Of a DNA stretch of 64,000 bases, positions 11,255-21,184 are shown piece by piece. The stretch's first letter is position 1. The number at the start of each line of letters is the position of its first letter. Location of the stretch: positions 1 through 64,000 of the forward strand of contig JAPLQX010000031.1 in NCBI GenBank assembly GCA_026399435.1. The letters are read 5' to 3'. The stretch comes from Rhodocyclales bacterium. Its GTDB lineage: Bacteria; Pseudomonadota; Gammaproteobacteria; Burkholderiales; Rhodocyclaceae. The notes beneath the pieces were generated by a model that did not search any database, had not been told where the DNA came from, and saw nothing but the letters and a program-made list of their open reading frames with translations. The position numbers and the translations under genes are program-made.

Positions 11255-12223
11255 GTGGACATCGCCAGCCTGTATGCCCCGATTGACGCCGACATGCGCG
11301 CGGTTGACGCCGTCGTCCGGGAGCGACTGCATTCCGACGTGGTGCTGGTTCGCCAGGTCGCCGAGTACATCATCTCCGCCGGCGGCAAGCGCATGAGACC
11401 CGCGCTGGTGCTGCTTTCCGCGAGCGCCTGTGGTTACTCGGGAACCCGCCATCACGAGTTGGCCGCGGTGGTCGAGTTCATCCATACGGCCACGCTGCTG
11501 CACGATGATGTAGTCGACGAGTCGTCGCTGCGGCGCGGCCGCGACACCGCCAACGCGGTGTTTGGCAACCCGGCCAGCGTGCTGGTCGGTGATTTTCTGT
11601 ACTCGCGGGCCTTCCAGATCATGGTCGGCGTCGGCAGCATGCGCGTGATGCAGGTGCTTGCCGACGCGACCAACATCATCGCCGAGGGGGAAGTACTGCA
11701 ACTGATGAACTGCCGCAACGCCGATATCGAGGTCGATGCCTATCTCCGCGTGATTCGCTACAAGACCGCCAAGCTGTTCGAAGCTGCCGGGCGGCTTGGC
11801 GCCATTCTCGGCAACGTGAGCCCGGAGATCGAGGAGGCCATGGCGGCCTATGGCACGCACATCGGCACTGCATTCCAGTTGATCGACGATGTGCTCGACT
11901 ACTCGGGGAAGGAGGCGGAAACCGGCAAGCATCTCGGCGACGATCTGGCCGAAGGCAAGCCGACCCTGCCCTTGATTCATGTAATCCAGCACGGCAGTGC
12001 GCCGCAGGCCGCGCTGGTTCGCGGTGCCATCGAAAACGCCAGCAGTGACAGTTTTGCCGAAGTACTGGCGGCGGTGCGTTCCAGTGGCGCGCTCGATGCC
12101 GCGCGCCGGCAGGGCGTCGACGAGGCCGAGATGGCCAAGGCGGCACTGGCGCCGCTGCCGGATTCAAAGTTCAGGGAAACGCTGCTACAATTAGCAGACT
12201 TTGCGGTGCAACGAAGTTTTTGA
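11255..12223 (+). CDS. ispB: Octaprenyl diphosphate synthase
   Basis: GGKRMRPALVLLSA, LLHDDVVDESSLRRG, LIDDVLDYSGKEAETGKHLGDDLAEGKPTLPLI. Confidence 0.92.
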   Translation: MDIASLYAPIDADMRAVDAVVRERLHSDVVLVRQVAEYIISAGGKRMRPALVLLSASACGYSGTRHHELAAVVEFIHTATLLHDDVVDESSLRRGRDTANAVFGNPASVLVGDFLYSRAFQIMVGVGSMRVMQVLADATNIIAEGEVLQLMNCRNADIEVDAYLRVIRYKTAKLFEAAGRLGAILGNVSPEIEEAMAAYGTHIGTAFQLIDDVLDYSGKEAETGKHLGDDLAEGKPTLPLIHVIQHGSAPQAALVRGAIENASSDSFAEVLAAVRSSGALDAARRQGVDEAEMAKAALAPLPDSKFRETLLQLADFAVQRSF

Positions 12224-12309
12224 CCGCCGCAATGTTTGCAAGGATGACCCCACGGGCCGAACTTTTCAGCCTGTTCCCGCAATGTCCTTCCTTGCCACCA
12301 ACTTGCCAT

Positions 12310-12386
<77 letters not shown>

Positions 12387-12409
12387 ATCTGCTGCGGGAG
12401 GCTGATGCC

Positions 12410-12628
12410 GTGGCGAAATTCCTCCTGTTCATTGTCGTGCTCGCGGTGATCTATGCACTGGTGCGCGCGTCAAAGCGACGCAGCAAGCCGCCACCCGCGG
12501 CACGCGCGCCCGAGGCGATGACGCGATGCGCGCATTGCGGGGTGCATTTCCCCAGCGCCGAGTCGGTACGCGACGCCGAGCGCGACTACTGTTGCGAAGA
12601 TCATCGACGCCTGGGAGTGCGGTCTTGA
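12410..12628 (+). CDS. Small PP0621-like protein (N-terminal TM, Cys-rich C-terminus)
   Basis: [18 protein letters not shown]...[17 protein letters not shown]...YCCEDHRR. Confidence 0.7.
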   Translation: MAKFLLFIVVLAVIYALVRASKRRSKPPPAARAPEAMTRCAHCGVHFPSAESVRDAERDYCCEDHRRLGVRS

Positions 12629-14211
12629 GCGCGCAGACTCTGGTGCCGCAGGAAACCGACGCAATCGACTCCTTCTGGCGTTCGCTGCGCTTCTTCTCGA
12701 TCTACCGCTTGTCGATCGCCGTCCTGTTTCTGGTCGCGGCGCTTGTCTTTGGCGATACGGTAAGTCTTGGCACGCAGGACGCCCGCCTGTTCGGCCGCGT
12801 TGCCGCGGTCTATCTTCTGCTGGCCATCGGCTTTCTTGTGGCATTGCTGCGCCGACCGCGCCGCTTCAACCTTCAGCTTTCGGTGCAGGTGGCCGTCGAC
12901 ATTGCCGCACTGACGCTGATGATGTTCGCCAGCGGAGGACAGAAGAGCGGGATAGCGGTCCTCCTGCTGGTGGTGGTGGCCGGTGCCGGCCTGGTCGGGC
13001 AGGGACGGATGACGCTGTTTTACGCCGCGCTGGCCTCGGTGGCCATGCTGCTGGAAGAAAGTTGGCGCGCCTTGACCCTGGAAGCCGATCCGGGGGACTT
13101 CGTGCGTACCGGAATCATCAGCATCGCCTTTTTCGGCACGGCGATAATCGCCCAGTTGCTGGCGCGGCGGGTGGTTGCCAACGAGACACTGGCACGGGAG
13201 CGGGGGCGGGAACTCAACGACCAGTTGCGGATCAGCGAGCGGATCATTCGCGACATGGAGGACGGAGTGCTGGTGGTCGATGGTGACGGCCGGGTGCGAC
13301 TGCTCAACCCGCGCGCCCAAGCGCTGCTGGATGTGTCCGCATCGGATGGCACCGAACTGGCAGCGCTTTCCGCAGAACTGGCGGATCGCTACCGGATGTG
13401 GTGCGCGCAGCCCGTCGAAATGGTGGAGATGCTGCGCCAGGAAGGCGGGAGCCTGTTGCGTGTGCGCTATCTGCCCGCGGCCGAGACCGGTGGGCATGCG
13501 CTCATTTATCTGGAAGACATGGAGCGGGTACAGTCCCAGGCGCAGCAACTGAAGCTCGCTGCCCTTGGCCGGCTGACGGCAAACATGGCGCATGAGATCC
13601 GCAATCCGCTGGCCGCTATCAGCCATGCGGCGGAACTGCTTGCCGAGGAGGACACCGATCCCCTGCATCAGCGTCTTGCCCGGATCATTCATGACAACAC
13701 CCGTCGTCTCAACCGGCTCGTGACCGAAGTACTGGAACTCGGTCGTCGCGATCGCGCGCAACCCGAAACCCTGCGCTGGCGCGCCTTTCTTTCGGGATTT
13801 CTGGAGGAATTGGCATTGCACGATGCCTCGGCTGCCAAGCGCATACATGTTGGCGAGGGGGATGTCGAACTGCGTTTTGACCGGGGGCACCTTTATCGCG
13901 TGCTGTGGAACCTGCTGGCAAATGCACTGCGCCATGCCAGCGCGGCGGACGGCGCGGTGCGATTGGAGGCAAGGGCTGTCGCTGCAGCCAATGGCGTGGA
14001 ACTGCATATCATTGACGATGGTCCGGGGGTCGATGAGGCGCAGCGCAACCAGGTATTCGAACCTTTTTTTACGACGCATGGCGCCGGCACCGGGCTGGGC
14101 CTCTATATTGCGCGTGAATTGTGCGAGGCGAGCGGCGCCCATCTCGAACTGCTGGATGAGCGGCCGGGAGCCCATTTCCGTATCTCCGCGGAAGGAGTCG
14201 TATGTCGCTGA
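12625..14211 (+). CDS. pilS: PilS-type sensor histidine kinase
   Basis: Six hydrophobic segments, PAS-like region, ANMAHEIRNPLAAISHAAELL H-box; adjacent NtrC-type regulator; TTG start inferred. Confidence 0.82.
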   Translation: MSAQTLVPQETDAIDSFWRSLRFFSIYRLSIAVLFLVAALVFGDTVSLGTQDARLFGRVAAVYLLLAIGFLVALLRRPRRFNLQLSVQVAVDIAALTLMMFASGGQKSGIAVLLLVVVAGAGLVGQGRMTLFYAALASVAMLLEESWRALTLEADPGDFVRTGIISIAFFGTAIIAQLLARRVVANETLARERGRELNDQLRISERIIRDMEDGVLVVDGDGRVRLLNPRAQALLDVSASDGTELAALSAELADRYRMWCAQPVEMVEMLRQEGGSLLRVRYLPAAETGGHALIYLEDMERVQSQAQQLKLAALGRLTANMAHEIRNPLAAISHAAELLAEEDTDPLHQRLARIIHDNTRRLNRLVTEVLELGRRDRAQPETLRWRAFLSGFLEELALHDASAAKRIHVGEGDVELRFDRGHLYRVLWNLLANALRHASAADGAVRLEARAVAAANGVELHIIDDGPGVDEAQRNQVFEPFFTTHGAGTGLGLYIARELCEASGAHLELLDERPGAHFRISAEGVVCR

Positions 14212-15581
14212 AGAATGAGCGCCGGCCTCGCGGTCGTGGCGAAGCCAAGCGTGTGCTGGTCGTCGACGACGAAGCGGACATCCGCGAACTGCTCGACCTC
14301 ACCCTGGCGCGCATGGGCCTGCACGCGGATTGCGTCGGCTCCATCGCCGAGGCGCGCCGCATGCTGGCCACTCAGCGCTACCAGTTATGCCTGACCGACA
14401 TGCGCCTGCCCGACGGCGAGGGCCTGGAACTGGTGCGCCACATCGCCGATGCCGTGGCTGATTTGCCGGTGGCTGTGATTACCGCGCATGGCAGCGCGGA
14501 GAACGCCGTGTCTGCGCTGAAGGCCGGTGCATTCGACTACATCGCCAAGCCGGTCTCGCTAGAGCAGTTGCGGGGCATGGTCAAGTCGGCGCTGGAGTTG
14601 CCCAACCCTGATCCGGCGGGCGAGACAGGCGGCAGCGGTGAGATGCGTGGCTTGCTCGGCGAGTCGCCGGCAATCGAGCAGGTGCGCAAGCTGATCGACC
14701 GCGTGGCACGAAGTCAGGCGCCGGTACATATCACCGGTGAGTCGGGAAGCGGCAAGGAGCTTGCGGCGCGGCTGATCCATAACCTGGGCGCCCGGCGCAG
14801 CCGCGCGTTTGTTCCGGTGAACTGCGGGGCAATTCCGGAAAACCTGATGGAGAGCGAGTTTTTCGGTTACCGCAAGGGCGCATTCACCGGCGCCAGCGAT
14901 GACCGTGAAGGCTTTTTCCATGTCGCCGACGGCGGCACGTTGTTTCTCGACGAGGTAGCGGAGCTGCCGCTGACGATGCAGGTCAAGCTGTTGCGTTCGA
15001 TCCAGGAAAAGCGGGTGCGCAAGGTCGGCGCCACGAGCGAGGAAGCCGTCGATGTCCGGCTGATCTGCGCGACGCATCAGGACCTGAAGATGCTGGTCGA
15101 GCAGGGACGGTTCCGCCAGGATCTATTCTATCGACTCAATGTCATCGAGCTGCGCATGCCGGCCTTGCGGGAGTGCCGCGAGGACATTCCGATGCTGGCG
15201 CGGCACATACTGGACCGGCTGGCGCGGGATGCCGGCTTGACCCCGCCGCCGCTGACATCGGCTGCTCTCGATGCCTTGCAGAGCTATCCCTTCCCGGGCA
15301 ACGTGCGTGAGCTCGAAAACGTGCTGGAGCGGACGCTGGCCTTGATGGCGGATAACCGCATCGATGTGGCTGATCTGAATCTGGCGCCTGCCCAATTGCC
15401 GGGTTTGGCTTCCACTGCGGCCGACGGTTCGCTGCAGGATCACCTCGATCAAGTGGAGCGGCAGGCAATTTTTGATGCCCTCAAGAAGTCGAACAACAAT
15501 CGTACCGCGGCCGCCAGGCTGCTCGGCCTCACCTTCCGCTCCCTGCGCTATCGCATGGCGCGACTCGGAATGAACGAGTGA
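14202..15581 (+). CDS. pilR: PilR-type sigma-54-dependent response regulator
   Basis: Receiver RVLVVDDEADIRELL; AAA+ GESGSGKELAARLIH, GAFTGASDDREGFF; Fis-type HTH at C-terminus. Confidence 0.88.
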   Translation: MSLKNERRPRGRGEAKRVLVVDDEADIRELLDLTLARMGLHADCVGSIAEARRMLATQRYQLCLTDMRLPDGEGLELVRHIADAVADLPVAVITAHGSAENAVSALKAGAFDYIAKPVSLEQLRGMVKSALELPNPDPAGETGGSGEMRGLLGESPAIEQVRKLIDRVARSQAPVHITGESGSGKELAARLIHNLGARRSRAFVPVNCGAIPENLMESEFFGYRKGAFTGASDDREGFFHVADGGTLFLDEVAELPLTMQVKLLRSIQEKRVRKVGATSEEAVDVRLICATHQDLKMLVEQGRFRQDLFYRLNVIELRMPALRECREDIPMLARHILDRLARDAGLTPPPLTSAALDALQSYPFPGNVRELENVLERTLALMADNRIDVADLNLAPAQLPGLASTAADGSLQDHLDQVERQAIFDALKKSNNNRTAAARLLGLTFRSLRYRMARLGMNE

Positions 15582-16129
15582 GGCAAATGCAGGCGGCGGC
15601 AAACGACGCGGGCTGGCTGCCCACTGCGCGGCAGATGCCTTCGCCGAATTGCGATGAGCGACCCGCCGATGAAACGGTGCGACTGGCCGTCATTCATGCG
15701 ATCAGTTTGCCGCCCGACGAATTCGGCGGACCGGGAATCCTCCAGCTCTTCACCAATTGTCTCGATCCGGAGGCGCATCCCTATTTTCGCGAGATACAGG
15801 GCTTGCGGGTATCGGCCCACTTCCTTGTCCGCCGTGACGGCGAACTGATCCAGTTCGTTCCCTGCTCCCGGCGGGCGTGGCATGCCGGTGTTTCGACTTG
15901 GCAGGGGCGCGAGAACTGCAACGACTTTTCCATCGGCATCGAGCTCGAGGGCTGCGACCAGCTTCCGTTTGAAGACGCCCAGTATCGGACCCTCAACCGC
16001 CTGCTCGCGGAACTGCGTCGCCGTTATGCGCTGGAAGCGGTGACTGGCCACAGCGATATCGCACCGGGGCGCAAGACTGATCCTGGTCCGTTCTTCGACT
16101 GGAGTCGGGTGCACGACGCGGACAGTTGA
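15578..16129 (+). CDS. ampD: 1,6-anhydro-N-acetylmuramyl-L-alanine amidase AmpD
   Basis: LAVIHAISLPPDEFGG, AWHAGVSTWQGRENCNDFSIGIELEG, VTGHSDIAPGRKTDPGPFFDW. Confidence 0.93.
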   Translation: MRQMQAAANDAGWLPTARQMPSPNCDERPADETVRLAVIHAISLPPDEFGGPGILQLFTNCLDPEAHPYFREIQGLRVSAHFLVRRDGELIQFVPCSRRAWHAGVSTWQGRENCNDFSIGIELEGCDQLPFEDAQYRTLNRLLAELRRRYALEAVTGHSDIAPGRKTDPGPFFDWSRVHDADS

Positions 16130-16197
16130 TTGTCGCAAAGCTGCAACGTCAATTTGCGTCGCAGCTTCAGAAAACTCTTGCAGTCAAAAAAAGCAAC

Positions 16198-16244
16198 CAC
16201 TACAATTAGTGCGAAATCGTCGATGGCCTACTAGATATAGTAGG
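16198..16244. promoter_or_regulatory. Two tandem NrdR-type boxes
   Basis: CACTACAATTAGTG (16198-16211) and CCTACTAGATATAGTAGG (16227-16244); dyad centres 31 bp apart. Confidence 0.6.
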
Positions 16245-16888
16245 TCGTCGTGCAGAGGGGGCGATACGTTGCCATAGCGTCCCGATCATCACCGGCTTCA
16301 TGAACACAAAGACGGGAGATCTGAATGCAAGATGCCTTGGGCGCCGACTTCACCGACTTCAATCGGATCGCCCAACCGTCTTGTCTTGATCTTCGCACGG
16401 ATCATCGTCTGCATTCCGTCTCCGGTAGCTCATCCACTCCCCTGATCCAGACGACTGCTTGTCGCGCCAATGCGCTGACCGGTATTTTGCCGGGCCGGCG
16501 TTTGCTCGCGTCAAGGTCTCGGCGGCATTCGCGTCGCGTTGCCAAATTGCAGTGGCCGGAGTTCGGCATTGGTCTGGTATTCGATGGCGGGCTCGCTCGA
16601 CCCTCAACGAAGGGCACGATGAGCGCTTGGTACCGCGCGAATCCGATCCGATCCCGCTGTCGCCGCGTGGGACAAGGGCAACGCGCTGCACGCGGCCGCC
16701 TAAATATGATGATTGATTGTTCGTGCGTTTGTCATTGGCAGTTTCAAAACGAAGTGATAGGCGGATAAACGTGAGGAATTCGTCGCTTTCGATTGCATCG
16801 GAGCGTTGGATAATCCGTGCTAGCCCAGACGGGTGGCAGTAAAAAGTAGTGGTGGTTCTTTCCTGTTAATTTGTTAAGGAGGTTCAAC

Positions 16889-17425
16889 ATGGCTGATACC
16901 AAGAAAGCCAAGAAGCCGGCCGCAAAGAAGGCTGCGGCTAAGCCCGCCGCTAAGAAGTCTGCGGCCCCGAAGAAGCCAGTTGCCAAAAAGCCGGCTGTAA
17001 AGAAGGTTGCTGCCAAGAAACCGGCAGCGAAGAAGGCTGTTGCCAAGAAGCCGGCAGCGAAGAAGCCTGCTGCGAAGAAGGCTGCACCGAAGAAGGCTGC
17101 TGCGAAGAAGCCTGCTGCCAAGAAGGCTGCACCGAAGAAGGCTGCTGCGAAGAAGCCTGCTGCTAAGAAGCCGGCCGCCAAAAAGCCTGCTGCTAAGAAG
17201 CCGGCTGCGAAAAAGCCTGCTGCCAAGAAGCCGGCCGCCAAAAAGCCTGCTGCAAAGCCTGCTGCAAAGCCTGCTGCGAAGAAGGCCGCACCGAAGAAGG
17301 CTGCTGCAAAGCCGGCTGCGAAGCCCGCTGCCGCTGCTGCACCTTCGACTGCAGCTGCACCCGGCATCAAGTCCTCGCTGAATCCAGCGGCGGCTTGGCC
17401 GTTTCCCACCGGTTCCCGTCCCTGA
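16889..17425 (+). CDS. Lys/Ala/Pro-rich histone H1-like DNA-binding protein
   Basis: MADTKKAKKPAAKKAAAKPAAKK followed by many KKPAAKK/KKAAPKK repeats and non-repetitive tail LNPAAAWPFPTGSRP; AGGAGG-type SD upstream. Confidence 0.85.
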   Translation: MADTKKAKKPAAKKAAAKPAAKKSAAPKKPVAKKPAVKKVAAKKPAAKKAVAKKPAAKKPAAKKAAPKKAAAKKPAAKKAAPKKAAAKKPAAKKPAAKKPAAKKPAAKKPAAKKPAAKKPAAKPAAKPAAKKAAPKKAAAKPAAKPAAAAAPSTAAAPGIKSSLNPAAAWPFPTGSRP

Positions 17426-17481
17426 CGGAAGCAACGGCCTGCGTTTAGTCTTCCGGGACTGATCGCGGCCTAGTGGATAGC

Positions 17482-17511
17482 AAGCGCGTGCTGTTAAGTC
17501 AGCACGCGCTT
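17482..17511 (+). terminator. Rho-independent terminator after the histone-like gene
   Basis: Perfect 11-bp stem AAGCGCGTGCT/AGCACGCGCTT, 8-nt loop, followed by tcttttat. Confidence 0.85.
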
Positions 17512-17523
17512 TCTTTTATGTCC

Positions 17524-17658
17524 GAGTCCCTTTGGGCGAGGACGGTATCCCCCGGTGGGATATGTCGCCGGCCCGCGAAGCGGAATCTCCGGCGTGCAAA
17601 GCACGAGTCCCTTTGGGCGAGGACGGTATCCCCTGGTGGGATATGTCGCTGGCCCGCG
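17524..17658. repeat. Direct repeat, two 54-bp copies with 81-bp period
   Basis: gagtccctttgggcgaggacggtatcccccggtgggatatgtcgccggcccgcg at 17524-17577 and 17605-17658, two mismatches; partial inverted copy (ggataccgtcc) just after. Confidence 0.85.
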
Positions 17659-17761
17659 TCCGAGTGGATACCGTCCCTACGGGACATAAAGCGGAATTGA
17701 CGGCCCCCGAAGGGGAAACCCCGTCACGCAAAGCGAAGGCGCGCAAAGCCCGAGTCCCGGG

Positions 17762-18922
17762 TTACCTGGAATTCAGGAACGCCGCCATGCGGGCGAGGCC
17801 TTCCTTGATCTGAGCCCGCTCGATAGTGTAGGCAAAGCGCATGTGGCGTTGTGGCGCATTGCTGCCAAAGTCCAATCCTGGCGTGGCTGCCACGCCTGCC
17901 TCCGTGAGCAGTTCCTGACAAAGGCTGAAGCTGTCGTCGGCGAATCCGCTGCAGTCGGAATACACATAAAACGCACCGCGCGGCTCGGCAGCGATCTTGA
18001 AACCGAGTTCGCGCAGGCCGGGCAGGAGAACATCCCGGCGCAAGGAAAATTCGCGGCGACGGGCTTCGAGAATGGCCGTGGTTTCCGGCTGAAAGGCCGC
18101 CAGCGCGGCATGCTGGGCGACGGTCGACGGTGCAATGTAGAGGTTTTGCGCGAGCTTCTCGATCTCGCGCACATAGCGCTGCGGCGCCACCAGCCAGCCC
18201 AGGCGCCAGCCGGTCATGCCAAAGTACTTGGAGAAGCTGTTGATGACGAAGATGTCGTCGCTGATTGCCAGCGCGGAGCGGGCGTCGACTCCGTAGGTGA
18301 GCCCGTGGTAAATCTCGTCAACCAGCAGGGTGCCGCTCCGCGTCGCGACGACCCGGGCCAGCGCCGCGAGGGTGTCATGGTCGAGTAGGGTTCCCGTCGG
18401 ATTGGCAGGTGAAGCCACCAGCAGCCCTCGCGTTCTGTCCGTCCATGCCGCGGCAAGCTGCTCTGCCGTGGGCTGGTAGTTCGACGCCGCCTCGACTGCA
18501 AGCGACACCGGCTTGCCTTCGAGCAGGCGCACGAAATGCCTGTTGCAGGGATAGCCGGGATCGGGCAGCAACCATTCGTCGCCTGGATTGACCAGAACGC
18601 CGAGTGCGAGCAGCAACGCACCGGAGGCGCCGGCAGTGACAACGATTCGTGCCGGCGAGACCTCGAGGCCGTAGCGCGTGTGATACCAGCTGCTGATCGC
18701 CTCGCGCAGCTGCTGCAGGCCGAGCGCCGCGGTGTAATGCACGTGTCCGCCGGAGAGGAAGCGTTGGGCCGCTTCGAGAATCGGGTCGGCAGTCGCGAAG
18801 TCGGGTTCGCCAACCTCCATGTGAATGATCGACCGGCCTTCTGCTTCGAGCGCCTGGGCGCGCGCCATCAATTCCATGACATGAAACGGCGCGATCTGCG
18901 CCATCCGTGCGGCGATGTTCAT
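17762..18922 (-). CDS. PLP-dependent aminotransferase, class I/II
   Basis: HMEVGEPDFATADPI, VTAGASGALLLAL, SPANPTGTLLD, NSFSKYFGMTGWRLGWLVAP. Confidence 0.88.
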   Translation of the reverse strand: MNIAARMAQIAPFHVMELMARAQALEAEGRSIIHMEVGEPDFATADPILEAAQRFLSGGHVHYTAALGLQQLREAISSWYHTRYGLEVSPARIVVTAGASGALLLALGVLVNPGDEWLLPDPGYPCNRHFVRLLEGKPVSLAVEAASNYQPTAEQLAAAWTDRTRGLLVASPANPTGTLLDHDTLAALARVVATRSGTLLVDEIYHGLTYGVDARSALAISDDIFVINSFSKYFGMTGWRLGWLVAPQRYVREIEKLAQNLYIAPSTVAQHAALAAFQPETTAILEARRREFSLRRDVLLPGLRELGFKIAAEPRGAFYVYSDCSGFADDSFSLCQELLTEAGVAATPGLDFGSNAPQRHMRFAYTIERAQIKEGLARMAAFLNSR

Positions 18923-18939
18923 TCAGTTCTCCAAGAAAA

Positions 18940-18973
18940 AATCGGCCGCCTTGCGCGAAGCAGGCGGCCGATT
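18940..18973 (-). terminator. Rho-independent terminator downstream of pckG
   Basis: AATCGGCCGCC...GGCGGCCGATT perfect 11-bp stem; minus strand continues TTTTTTC. Confidence 0.8.
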
Positions 18974-19021
18974 CATTTTCGCCGTGATGCCAGCGCCAGC
19001 GCGCTGCGTCCTTTGGAACTG

Positions 19022-20854
<1,833 letters not shown>

Positions 20855-21124
20855 GACGCGAAAATCTCCACTCTGATTGTGAATTCGCGCCGGTCAGCCG
20901 CGCGATCGGGGGGTGGGGATCGGCGCGGCTTCCGGCAGTCAGCGGCGAGGGCGGGGTGGCCCGGGTCGCGGAGCTAAATGAGCCGACAATTATCCCACAA
21001 CCGACTGCTGCACGTGGCGTCTCGGTTCGAGCCGCGCGGTGGGCACGGATCGGATTCGTCCGGGTGGGTGATGTCCGCTTGGGCGACACAACCGCGAATT
21101 GCGCTGCGAAATACCTTGTGTGCG

Positions 21125-21148
21125 AAAGTCGGCGCTGGCGGCACGGCG
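21125..21148 (+). repeat. REP-like dispersed element copy
   Basis: aaagtcggcgctggcggcacggcg; near-identical copies at 31017, 48577 and (inverted) 48876-48899. Confidence 0.65.
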
Positions 21149-21184
21149 ATACAATCGCAGTCAAAGCACACAGGAGAAGGTTTC

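Noticed and set aside
12601-14175. 524-aa minus-strand ORF
   Set aside because: Antisense to pilS; no domain evidence.
16744-17434. Minus-strand low-complexity ORFs (GFLAAGFFAAG..., SRLLRSRLL...)
   Set aside because: Complement of the Lys/Ala repeat of the histone-like gene; artefact of the repeat.
17524-17658. Candidate CRISPR array
   Set aside because: Only two units, 54-bp repeats with a 27-bp spacer, no cas genes, internally palindromic; better explained as a dispersed repeat.
17473-17813. Short ORFs on both strands after the histone-like gene (ESLWARTVSPGGICRRPA...)
   Set aside because: Translate the 81-bp repeat; no independent coding evidence.
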